Part shown: one piece after another, positions 17,260 through 25,201 of the stretch
Position numbering within the stretch: position 1 is the stretch's first letter
Layout of the letters: every line of letters begins with the position of its first letter
NCBI GenBank assembly: GCA_019116305.1
Contig: DXBY01000153.1
Location: 1-57,474 of the forward strand
Source of the DNA: Candidatus Ruania gallistercoris
GTDB lineage: Bacteria > Actinomycetota > Actinomycetes > Actinomycetales > Beutenbergiaceae
DNA length: 57,474 nt
Direction of reading: 5' to 3'
Position numbers and translations under genes: made by a program
Notes under the pieces: model-generated
What the model was told of the DNA's origin: nothing
The model's database searches: none
Seen by the model: only the letters and a program-made list of their open reading frames with translations

Positions 17260-18203
17260 CCAGCGACGCTCGCAGCGTCCGGGTGCAGTGGTGGCGCGAC
17301 TGGCTCGGTGCCGAACGGGACCCGCGCGGCACCTGGTCCCTGCACCCACGCCCGGACAATCCGGAAGGCTGGCAGGACGCCGACCTCGTGCTGCACTCCT
17401 ACGGCACCGACCTCGGGGCCCGCCTGCTGCGCCCCGTCCCGACGGGGCGGCAACAGCGCAGCCCAGTGGTGATCGTGCCGTTCTACGAGACCGCCACCCT
17501 CGTGGGTGAACCCTGCCTGCGCACTGCGCAGCGGCCACCGGACCGGCCCACCCAGGCCTACGCCGTCGAGCTGGCCCGCCGAGGTGTGGCGGCCCTGGCC
17601 GTGCCCTGGTGGTTCGAGCAGATGGCGGCCGGCTCGCCCGCCCGCAACCTCGCCGAGCGCTACGGTCCACCTGCAGCGGCCCACGCCGCCGCTCAGGACC
17701 GGACCGCACTGGGCCGCAGCATCGCCGACCTGTTCCTGGCCGTGGACGCGCTGCTGGACCAGGACTGGGTGGACCCGGAGCGGATCGGGGTACACGGGCA
17801 CTCCCTGGGCGGCAAGCTCGCGCTGCACCTGGCCGCGCTGGACGATCGGGTGGCGGCCGGCGTCGCCCATGAACCGGGTCTGGGTCTGCAGCACTCGAAC
17901 TGGGACGCTCCCTGGTACCTGGGCACGCACCTGCCCGAGGAGGTCGACCACGACGAACTGCTCGGCCTGGTGGCGCCGCGCCCGTTCCTGATCGGCGCTG
18001 GGGGTGACTCCGACGGCGAGCACAACGCCGACCTTGTCCGCCGCGCCGCTGACTGGTGGCCCGCCGGTCAGGGACCCCAGGTGCTCCGGCACGAGCACGG
18101 GCACCCGCTGACCGAGGAGGTGCTCTCGCGCACGATCAGCTGGCTGGCCGAGGCACTCCAGCGGCCGGATGCGTCTCGGCCCCCAGCTCCACCAGCTGCA
18201 TGA
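17256..18203 (+). CDS. alpha/beta hydrolase (dienelactone hydrolase / acetyl-xylan-esterase-like)
   Basis: Esterase-like enzyme of 315 residues without a signal peptide, so cytoplasmic. The nucleophile elbow is GHSLGG with Ser183. A candidate acid is Asp251 or Asp253 in IGAGGDSDGEH, and a candidate His is 281 or 283 in HEHGHPLTEE. The fold begins PVVIVPFYETATL. Its ATG overlaps the preceding stop (ATGA) and GAGGAG is just upstream. In this operon it may deacylate an imported, esterified oligosaccharide. The last 68 bases overlap the 3' end of the epimerase gene on the other strand. A dipeptidyl-peptidase-like esterase with a different substrate is the main alternative. Confidence 0.87.
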   Translation: MTSDARSVRVQWWRDWLGAERDPRGTWSLHPRPDNPEGWQDADLVLHSYGTDLGARLLRPVPTGRQQRSPVVIVPFYETATLVGEPCLRTAQRPPDRPTQAYAVELARRGVAALAVPWWFEQMAAGSPARNLAERYGPPAAAHAAAQDRTALGRSIADLFLAVDALLDQDWVDPERIGVHGHSLGGKLALHLAALDDRVAAGVAHEPGLGLQHSNWDAPWYLGTHLPEEVDHDELLGLVAPRPFLIGAGGDSDGEHNADLVRRAADWWPAGQGPQVLRHEHGHPLTEEVLSRTISWLAEALQRPDASRPPAPPAA

Positions 18204-19410
18204 GGTTGCGGGCGATGTGGAACGGGTCCTTCACCGGAAGGGCCACCACCTCGTCCTTCGGCTGCCCGCTGCGGTCCCGGATCTGGATCCACTCCCGGCC
18301 CTGGTCCCCGCCCGGGAAGGTGCTCAGGGTGTACTCCCAGATCCGGTCGAACCACGGCGCGGCCGCCGGCTGACCATAGCGCCGGGCGGCGATCGCCGTG
18401 GTGGCGCAGGCCTCCGAGTGCACCCACCACAGCTTGGTGTCCCAGGTAGCCAGCACGCCCTCGGTGTAGGGCGCTTGCTCGGCGGTGCCGGCCGGCCGGA
18501 CGGGGCCGGCGGCATCGGTGTAGCGCAGGAGTCCGCCGTGCTCGCGGTCCCAGCCGAGTTCGCACAGCGCGGGCACGCTGTCCAGGGCCTGTCGTCGGTG
18601 GGCGTCGGTGCCGAGCAGCTCACCGGCGGCCAGCACCATCCAGATCGCTTCGATGGCGTGCCCAGGAACGCGGTGCCGCTCGACCACGGTCTCGGTGCCC
18701 GCGTCCGGGGCACCGCCGGCCCGAGGCATCTCCACGAACGTCCCGTCCGCAGCGCGGAAGGACATCACGTGCTCGATCTCCGTGGCCAGAGCGGCCCGGG
18801 TGGTGGTGCCGTCCAGGTCCAGCGACCCCTCGGCCTGGGCGAGGACCAGCAGGGCGTTCAGGGCGATCATGTGCGGCCCGAGCGCGTCCCGCCCGGCCGG
18901 GATCTGATAGGGCGGGGTGGGACCGGTGCCGGCGTGGATGTCGGCCAGCGCTCGCTCCAGCACGCTGCGCGCCGGGACCAGCACGGCCGGGTCCGCCGTG
19001 CGTGCCGCCAGGCCCGCCAGGCCCATCACCGCGAACAGGTCGGCGTACACGCTCCGGTCCGGGACGGTGGGGTCGACCACCGGTGAGCCATCCCGCTGCA
19101 CCGCGAAGCGGCAGGTGCCGTCGGTGCGTACGGCGTGGTCGGTGAGGAACTGGCCGCCCCGCTCCGCCCAGCCGGTGAGCAGCTCGGGGTCGGCGGAGAG
19201 CAGCCCCTGCTCGGCCAGGGTGGCGGCGTGGCTGAGCAGCCAGACGAATCGCCCCTGGGACCAGGTGAACTTGGTCTCCGCCGTTCGGGTCCGACCACGG
19301 TTGTCGAAGCAGGTGTGAAACCCGCCGAGCTCGTGGTCGATCCCGTTCTCGTACCAGAACGGCAGGATGACCTGCTCCAGCTCGGTACGGGCGCGTTTCG
19401 CGAACCCCAT
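18136..19410 (-). CDS. AGE family epimerase/isomerase (N-acylglucosamine 2-epimerase-like)
   Basis: Cytoplasmic (alpha/alpha)6-barrel enzyme of 424 residues. The family marks are DHELGGFHTCFDNRG at 26-39, TKFTWSQGRFVWLLS (46-60), the conserved His251 in VPGHAIEAIW, and His331 in LWWVHSEACAT. AGE members interconvert GlcNAc and ManNAc, isomerise mannose/fructose, or 2-epimerise cellobiose; sequence alone does not separate these. The ATG at 19410 has GAGGAGG about 4 bases upstream. It is divergent from the glucosamine-6-phosphate deaminase gene, with LacI-type operators at both promoters. Next to an aminosugar enzyme, action on N-acyl-hexosamine is plausible. The 3' end runs 68 bases into the hydrolase gene. 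Confidence 0.9.
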   Translation of the reverse strand: MGFAKRARTELEQVILPFWYENGIDHELGGFHTCFDNRGRTRTAETKFTWSQGRFVWLLSHAATLAEQGLLSADPELLTGWAERGGQFLTDHAVRTDGTCRFAVQRDGSPVVDPTVPDRSVYADLFAVMGLAGLAARTADPAVLVPARSVLERALADIHAGTGPTPPYQIPAGRDALGPHMIALNALLVLAQAEGSLDLDGTTTRAALATEIEHVMSFRAADGTFVEMPRAGGAPDAGTETVVERHRVPGHAIEAIWMVLAAGELLGTDAHRRQALDSVPALCELGWDREHGGLLRYTDAAGPVRPAGTAEQAPYTEGVLATWDTKLWWVHSEACATTAIAARRYGQPAAAPWFDRIWEYTLSTFPGGDQGREWIQIRDRSGQPKDEVVALPVKDPFHIARNLMQLVELGAETHPAAGVPRPAS

Positions 19411-19454
19411 CCAGCCTCCTCGCCTCGGTGTTCAGCGTCGTCGGTTCCCCGCCG

Positions 19455-19493
19455 ATCCTAAGCGAGCCGACCCGATCCGTGCAAGCGGTTGCA
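19455..19493 (-). promoter_or_regulatory. promoter and LacI-type operator of the AGE epimerase gene
   Basis: Operator TGCAAGCGGTTGCA (19480-19493) is identical to the site at 11006-11019. On the minus strand it overlaps a possible -35, TTGCAC (19484-19479), with -10 TAGGAT (19460-19455) 18 bases on. The operator is clear; the promoter call is weaker. Confidence 0.62.
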
Positions 19494-19637
19494 GGGGTGG
19501 TCACGGTGGCGCATTGTCGCGACGTCAGGGGAGGGGTGGCCTGCTTTTCGGCGCGCTGCTGCGGATCGCCGGTCGCTGCCAGACGCCTCGCCGGGGGAGT
19601 GGTCCCGTCTGCTGTCGGCGGGATCTTCGTCAGGGTG

Positions 19638-19684
19638 TTGACCCGGCACGGTCCGCTCGCTACAGTCATCTGCAACCGATTGCA
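19638..19684 (+). promoter_or_regulatory. promoter and LacI-type operator before nagB-like gene
   Basis: -35 TTGACC (19638-19643), 17-base spacer, -10 TACAGT (19661-19666), then operator TGCAACCGATTGCA (19671-19684). The layout is the same as at 12271-12314. The site ends just before the ribosome-binding site of the gene at 19698. Confidence 0.78.
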
Positions 19685-19697
19685 ATGGAGAGTGAGA

Positions 19698-20483
19698 ATG
19701 GTCCTGACGGAGTCTGATGTGCACCCGCCCACGGTCCGCATCGGTGCGACCGTGGCCGAGGCTGCCGAGGCCGCCGCCGAACGGGCCGCAGCGGGGATCC
19801 TGGCTGCCCTGGCTGCACGAGGCTCGGCCCGAGTGCTGTTCGCCAGCGCGCCCTCCCAGGAGGCGATGCTCGCCCGGCTCGGCGCTGATTCGCGGATCGA
19901 TTGGTCGCTGGTGCACTCCTTCCACCTGGACGAGTACGTCGGCCTGCCGGCCAGCGCCCCGCAGTCCTTCGGGCAGTGGCTGCAGGACCGGCTTCCGGCC
20001 GCGGCACTGCCCGGATTCGTTCGGATGCATGCCGAGGACGAGGCCGGAGTGATAGCCGAGATCGAGCGGTACAGCACCCTCATCGGGGAGGCACCGGTCG
20101 ACGTCACCTGCCTGGGGATCGGGGTGAACGGGCATATCGCCTTCAACGAGCCCGGGGTGTCCGACCTGGACGACCGGGATCGTGCCCGGCAGGTGGACCT
20201 GGACCTGGCCTCCCGCCAGCAGCAGGTGGACGAGGGGCTGTTCCCGACCCTGGCCGACGTGCCGACCTCGGCGATCACCCTCACCGTGCCGGCGGTGACC
20301 GGAGCCCGGATGCTGGTCTGCACTGTGCTCGGGTCGCACAAGGCCCAAGCAGTCGCCGGAGCGCTGGAGGGACCGATCGGTGCCGACTGCCCGGGCAGCC
20401 TGATGCAGGCACACCCGGAGGCGTACTGGTTCCTGGACGAGGCTGCCGCCGGGCAGCTGCGGCGGCAGCACCCCGGCCGCTGA
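19698..20483 (+). CDS. nagB: glucosamine-6-phosphate deaminase (NagB family)
   Basis: Cytoplasmic enzyme of 261 residues, close to the usual 240-266, converting glucosamine-6-phosphate to fructose-6-phosphate and ammonia. The family motifs are HSFHLDEYVGL, with the proton-acceptor Asp, and LGIGVNGHIAFNEPGV, with the catalytic His/Glu region. ATG 19698 is chosen because GGAG (19687-19690) lies 7 bases upstream. The open frame back to 19428 would cross the promoter and operator. No nagA deacetylase or sugar kinase lies in the window, so the phosphorylated aminosugar must be made by genes elsewhere. A NagB-like isomerase acting on a related phospho-aminosugar is possible. Confidence 0.9.
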   Translation: MVLTESDVHPPTVRIGATVAEAAEAAAERAAAGILAALAARGSARVLFASAPSQEAMLARLGADSRIDWSLVHSFHLDEYVGLPASAPQSFGQWLQDRLPAAALPGFVRMHAEDEAGVIAEIERYSTLIGEAPVDVTCLGIGVNGHIAFNEPGVSDLDDRDRARQVDLDLASRQQQVDEGLFPTLADVPTSAITLTVPAVTGARMLVCTVLGSHKAQAVAGALEGPIGADCPGSLMQAHPEAYWFLDEAAAGQLRRQHPGR

Positions 20484-20574
20484 CCCAGCCTGCTGCGCAG
20501 ACGGTGCAACACCGGCCGGTCTGAGCACATAGACCCAGTGGACCCGAGTATCGCCTGATCCGCTGGAGGCTGTG

Positions 20575-22098
20575 ATGACCCGCAGCAACGACGAGGACCC
20601 GCTGGAGCGGCTGCGCGCCGCCGACCCTGCCGTCGATGGCGCAGCACCCGACCGGAACCGCATCCGGGCGGCAGTGGACCGTCGGCTCGCCGAGACGGCC
20701 GGGGCGCCGGAGTCAACGGGACCGGACCCAGCGCCGGGCGTTCACGGTGTCATGGCGGACGCGCATGACCGGGCGGACGAGCACCCCAGGGCGGCTGGAC
20801 AGGACGAGCACCCCGGGGCGGCCGAGCACCGCTCTGCGGACGAGCTCGCCGCACGGCGTCGGCGCCGCCGGCCGCTGCGGTACGCGGCGGCCGCGGTCGG
20901 TGCCGTGCTCCTCCTCGGCGGCGGGTACACGATCGGCGCCGAGTCCGGCGGGCTCGCCGGGAGCGCCGACCTTGCGGCCGGGGGCCAGGCGGAGGAGGAG
21001 CAGGCCAGCTCGCAGGCGTCACCCGAGAGTGCACCGGCGCCGGAGTCGGCTGGCGGCGACGAGTCCGAGCCGGACTCGAGCGGCGGGCAGGACGCGAGCG
21101 GCGAGCAGCAGCGCACAGTGTTCACCGCCGGTGACCTGCCCGCAGGACCCGCGCGCGGTCAGGTCTACGCCCTCGACGTCGCGGCCGGCCAGGCCGAGGC
21201 CCGTGCCACCGACCTGGCCGCTGCCCTAGGGCTGGACGAAGCCCCGCAGGAGCAGGACGGCACCTGGGTGGTCGGTGCCGGGGACGGCAGCACGCCGATG
21301 CTGCGGCTCTACCCGGACGGGACGATGGAGTACGCCGACCCGGAGCTGTACCCGTGGACCTGCCTGCCGGCCGAACCGCCGACCGATCCTGGGTCCACCG
21401 GCGAACCGGGTGCCGGCGAAGAGCCGGGAGCCACCGGCGAGCCCGGTGCCACCATCGAACCGGACGAGGGCGGTGCCCCGAGCGGCCCCGCGGACTGCGC
21501 GGATGCCGAGGTGCCCGCACCTGCCGATGCGGCGGAGACCTTCGCCGCCTTCCTCGACGACGCGGGACTGGTCGCCGACCGGTACGAGATCCGCACCGAG
21601 GACGCCGCGGTGGGGGCCAGGGTCACCGCCACCCTGCTCCTGGACGGACAGCAGAGCCAGGTGAGCGTGGCCGGCATCCTGGTCCCGGGCGGGATCGCCG
21701 CCGCCTGGGGATTGCCCGCCACGGCCACGGACCTGGGCGAGTACCCCCTGATCAGCCCCACCGACGCCGTCCAGCGGCTGATGGACCCGAAGTTCTCCGG
21801 CGGCGCCGACGTGATCACGGTCCCCGGTCCCCGATTCGCCGGCGACCAATCCAGCGGTGTGGTGGCCACTCCCGATCCCCGGTTCTCCGGCCCGGCACCC
21901 ACGTCCGGGGCGCCGGTGCCCTGGCCGGTGCGGGAGGTCCAGATCACGACGGCGGAGCTCACCCTGGTCCCGGTCCGCACCTCCGCCGGGGTGCTCGCCC
22001 TGCCCAGCTATGAACTCGCCGGGACCGATGCGGGCGGCACCGAAGGCACCTGGACGGTGCCAGCCCTGACCGAGGACAGCTTCGACTTCACCGGCTGA
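20575..22098 (+). CDS. single-pass membrane protein with Pro/Gly/Glu-rich external region
   Basis: Hypothetical protein of 507 residues, family not recognised. The N-terminus DPLERLRAADPAVDG, a charged segment, RRRRRRP and one helix (about 101-120) give an Nin-Cout topology. The outer part has a low-complexity stretch (130-180), a folded segment (about 185-260), a second Gly/Pro/Glu stretch (about 265-305) and a final domain rich in beta-type sequence. ATG 20575 sits 5 bases after GGAGG (20565-20569); GTG 20572 is too close. The N-terminus resembles membrane proteins that accompany sigma factors in actinobacteria, but no sigma gene is adjacent. The preceding nagB and the following oxidoreductase seem unrelated. 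Confidence 0.78.
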   Translation: MTRSNDEDPLERLRAADPAVDGAAPDRNRIRAAVDRRLAETAGAPESTGPDPAPGVHGVMADAHDRADEHPRAAGQDEHPGAAEHRSADELAARRRRRRPLRYAAAAVGAVLLLGGGYTIGAESGGLAGSADLAAGGQAEEEQASSQASPESAPAPESAGGDESEPDSSGGQDASGEQQRTVFTAGDLPAGPARGQVYALDVAAGQAEARATDLAAALGLDEAPQEQDGTWVVGAGDGSTPMLRLYPDGTMEYADPELYPWTCLPAEPPTDPGSTGEPGAGEEPGATGEPGATIEPDEGGAPSGPADCADAEVPAPADAAETFAAFLDDAGLVADRYEIRTEDAAVGARVTATLLLDGQQSQVSVAGILVPGGIAAAWGLPATATDLGEYPLISPTDAVQRLMDPKFSGGADVITVPGPRFAGDQSSGVVATPDPRFSGPAPTSGAPVPWPVREVQITTAELTLVPVRTSAGVLALPSYELAGTDAGGTEGTWTVPALTEDSFDFTG

Positions 22099-22273
22099 CG
22101 CACCCCAGCCCATACCCTCCGCCGGTGTGTCGCGTTCTGTCCCCCTCCATCGATGCGCCGCGTTCCGTCTCCTCGCGGGCCGTGGAAGAGACGAATCGCG
22201 GCACAGCGACGGCGGTGGGCTCGCGCATCGGACCACCGGTCACCAGGCCGTGGGAGCGTGGCAGACTGCAAGG

Positions 22274-25147
22274 GTGTCGAGCGCCACCGAAACCGATACC
22301 AGCACTGCACTGCTCACCGCGCTGCGCTCCGCGCTGCAAGGCGAGGTGGACGCGAGCACCCGGCGCCGGGCGGAGTACTCCACCGATGCCTCCAACTACC
22401 GGGTGGTGCCCGAGGTGGTGGTCTTCCCCCGCTCCACCCAGGACGTGCTCACCGCGCTGCAGATCGCCCGGACCCACGGCGTCCCGGTGACCTCCCGCGG
22501 CGGCGGTACCTCGATCGCCGGGAACTCGGTGGGCCCTGGGATGATCCTGGAGTTCTCCAAGCACCTGAACCAGATCCTGGAGGTCGACCCCGAGGCACGT
22601 ACCGCACGGGTGCAGCCCGGTGTGATCATGACCGACCTGCAGAAGGCAGCGGCCGTGCACGGGCTCCGGTTCGGCCCCGACCCGTCCAGCCAGGCCCGCG
22701 CCACGATGGGCGGACTGATCGGCAACAACGCCTGCGGCCCGCATGCGGTCGCCTACGGGCACACCGCCAGCCAGGTCATCTCCCTGGAGGTGGTGGACGG
22801 CCAGGGCCGGCGGTTCACCGCCGGTGCCGGCGACCTGGAGGCGGTGCCCGGGCTGTCCGAGCTGGTGCAGGGGAAGCTGGCCACCATCCGCACCGAGTTC
22901 GCCCGCTTCTCCCGGCAGCTCTCCGGCTACTCCCTGGAGCACCTGCTCCCGGAGAACGGCAGCGACCTGGCGAAATTCCTGGTCGGCACCGAAGGCACCC
23001 TGGTCACCGTGCTCGAGGCCACGGTGCGCCTGGTCCCGCTGGCCACCTCCCCGGTACTGCTCGCCCTGGGGTACCCGGACATGCCCTCCGCCGCTGATGC
23101 GGTGCCGGCGATGCTCGCCCACGACGTGCTCGCCGTCGAAGGCCTGGATGCGGAACTGGTGGATGTGGTCCGCCAGCACAAGGGTGACCATGCCGTCCCG
23201 GATCTGCCCGACGGGGCCGGCTGGCTGCTGATCGAGGTGGGCGGCGACAGCCCCGAGGATGCGCTGGCAAAGGCGCAGGCGGTGGCCGCCGATTCCGGGA
23301 CGGACGCGGTCCAGGTGATCCCCGCCGGTCCGGAGGCGGCAGCGATGTGGCAGATCCGCTCCGACGGCGCCGGCCTGGCCGGGCGTACCGCCGCCGGTGC
23401 CCAGGCCTGGCCAGGGTGGGAGGACGCCGCGGTGCCGCCGGAGAACCTGGGCAGCTACCTGCGCGAGTTCCAGGCGCTGATGGCCTCCTACGGCGTCACC
23501 GGTTTGCCCTATGGCCACTTCGGTGACGGCTGCATCCACATCCGGATCGACTTCCCACTCACCGACCAGGCCGGAGCCGAGGCGTTCCGGGCGTTCATGC
23601 TCGACGCCGCCGCCCTGGTGGCCCGGCACGGCGGCTCGCTCTCCGGGGAGCACGGTGACGGGCGTGCTCGGGGTGAGCTGCTCACCGCGATCTACTCCCC
23701 GGCGGCGATCGGGCTGTTCGAACAGGTCAAGGCCCTGCTCGACCCGGCTGACCTGCTCAACCCGGGCGTGGTGGTCCGGCCGAGGGCCGTGGACGCGGAC
23801 CTGCGCCGGCCGCACGCCAAGCCCCTGCCGCTGCTGAACGGATCCGGCTTCTCCTTCGCCCACGACGGCGGGGACATGACCAACGCCGTGCACCGGTGCG
23901 TGGGCCTGGGTAAGTGCCGTGCCGATCTGCCCAGCTCGTTCATGTGCCCCTCCTACCTGGCCACCCGGGACGAACGGAACTCCACCCGCGGGCGCGCACG
24001 AGTGCTGCAGGAGATGGCCAACGGCACGCTGGTGCAGGGCTGGGACTCCCCGGAGGTGCACGAGTCCCTCGACCTGTGCCTGTCCTGCAAGGCCTGCGCC
24101 AGCGACTGCCCCGCCGGAGTGGACATGGCCCAGTACAAGTCCGAGGTGCTGCACCGCACCTACCGCGGCAAACGGCGCCCGGTGAGCCACTACGCGTTGG
24201 GCTGGCTGCCCCGGTGGGCGCGGGCGATCACCGCTGCGCCGGCTCTGGCTCGCGTGGTCAACGCGGTGCTGGGGGTGCGCCCGATCGGCAAGCTGGTGCT
24301 CGCCGCCGGCGGCATGGACACCCGCCGGCAGATGGTCTCCTTCGCCGGGGAGTCCTTCCCCCGGTGGTGGCGCCGTCGCACTGGTGCCCCCGCTGCCCGG
24401 GGGAGCCGGTCTGGCCCACGGAGCGAACGCCGTCGGGAAGTGCTGCTCTGGGCCGACTCGTTCTCCTCCTACCTGGACACCTCCGGAGCCCGCGCCGTGG
24501 CCGACGTGCTGGAACAGGCCGGCTACACCGTGCGGGTGCCGGAGGCTTCCGCCTGCTGCGGCCTCACCTGGATCTCCACCGGCCAGCTCGACGGCGCCCG
24601 GTCCCGGTTGCGGCAGACGATGGACGTGCTCTCCCCGTACGCTCGCGCGGGAATCCCGATCGTGGGTATCGAGCCGTCCTGCACAGCGGTGCTGCGCTCG
24701 GACCTGGTCGACCTGTTCCCCGAGGACGACCGTGCCCGGCTGCTCGCCGAGCACACGTACACCCTGGCCGAGCTGCTCACCGGGGCCGAGGCGCCGCCGG
24801 ACTGGCAGGTCCCGGACCTGACCGGGACCACGATCATCGCTCAGCCGCACTGCCACCAGCACGCGGTGATCGGCTACCAGGCGGACCTGGACCTGCTGCG
24901 GCGCGCCGGGGCCGAGGTGACCACGTTGACCACCTGCTGCGGGCTGGCTGGGAACTTCGGCATGGAGAAGGGCCACTACGACGTCTCGGTGGGCGTGGCG
25001 GAGCAGTCGCTGCTGCCTGCCCTGCGCTCTGCCCCCGAGGGTGCGGTGTACCTGGCGGACGGCTTCTCCTGCCGCACCCAAGCGAGTCACCTGGCCGGCG
25101 TGGAGGGGATACACTTGGCAGAGTTGCTCAGGCGAGCAGGGGCGTAG
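22274..25147 (+). CDS. FAD-linked oxidase with ferredoxin and CCG domains (D-lactate / D-2-hydroxyglutarate dehydrogenase type)
   Basis: A 957-residue three-module enzyme. The N-terminal FAD-binding PCMH domain includes TSRGGGTSIAGNSVGPG and ARTARVQPGV. The FAD-oxidase C-terminal domain includes GLPYGHFGDGCIHIRIDFP. It ends with an iron-sulfur part: CVGLGKC near 541, LCLSCKACASDCPAG near 601, and a pair of cysteine-rich CCG modules (ACCGLTWIS, EPSCTAVL, TTCCGLAGNFG). The arrangement matches YdiJ-like D-2-hydroxyglutarate dehydrogenases and class II D-lactate dehydrogenases, which pass electrons to the quinone pool at the membrane. GTG 22274 is chosen; the open frame to 22127 adds 49 residues unlike the family. 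No good SD is present, and CAGACT (22262-22267) 7 bases upstream could make it leaderless. Which D-2-hydroxyacid it uses is not visible. Confidence 0.9.
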   Translation: MSSATETDTSTALLTALRSALQGEVDASTRRRAEYSTDASNYRVVPEVVVFPRSTQDVLTALQIARTHGVPVTSRGGGTSIAGNSVGPGMILEFSKHLNQILEVDPEARTARVQPGVIMTDLQKAAAVHGLRFGPDPSSQARATMGGLIGNNACGPHAVAYGHTASQVISLEVVDGQGRRFTAGAGDLEAVPGLSELVQGKLATIRTEFARFSRQLSGYSLEHLLPENGSDLAKFLVGTEGTLVTVLEATVRLVPLATSPVLLALGYPDMPSAADAVPAMLAHDVLAVEGLDAELVDVVRQHKGDHAVPDLPDGAGWLLIEVGGDSPEDALAKAQAVAADSGTDAVQVIPAGPEAAAMWQIRSDGAGLAGRTAAGAQAWPGWEDAAVPPENLGSYLREFQALMASYGVTGLPYGHFGDGCIHIRIDFPLTDQAGAEAFRAFMLDAAALVARHGGSLSGEHGDGRARGELLTAIYSPAAIGLFEQVKALLDPADLLNPGVVVRPRAVDADLRRPHAKPLPLLNGSGFSFAHDGGDMTNAVHRCVGLGKCRADLPSSFMCPSYLATRDERNSTRGRARVLQEMANGTLVQGWDSPEVHESLDLCLSCKACASDCPAGVDMAQYKSEVLHRTYRGKRRPVSHYALGWLPRWARAITAAPALARVVNAVLGVRPIGKLVLAAGGMDTRRQMVSFAGESFPRWWRRRTGAPAARGSRSGPRSERRREVLLWADSFSSYLDTSGARAVADVLEQAGYTVRVPEASACCGLTWISTGQLDGARSRLRQTMDVLSPYARAGIPIVGIEPSCTAVLRSDLVDLFPEDDRARLLAEHTYTLAELLTGAEAPPDWQVPDLTGTTIIAQPHCHQHAVIGYQADLDLLRRAGAEVTTLTTCCGLAGNFGMEKGHYDVSVGVAEQSLLPALRSAPEGAVYLADGFSCRTQASHLAGVEGIHLAELLRRAGA

Positions 25148-25201
25148 TTGGGCATCTGTTGACCTTCACTCACCCCACGGTCCACTGAGAGGCTCCCCTC
25201 C

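Noticed and set aside
18620-20716. Long minus-strand frame covering the epimerase promoter and nagB.
   Set aside because: It crosses two promoters and two operators and runs antisense to a NagB with intact motifs.
22088-25114. A very long open frame on the minus strand opposite the FAD/Fe-S dehydrogenase.
   Set aside because: It is the antisense shadow of a GC-rich gene. It has no domain motif, and the plus-strand protein has a full set of family signatures.
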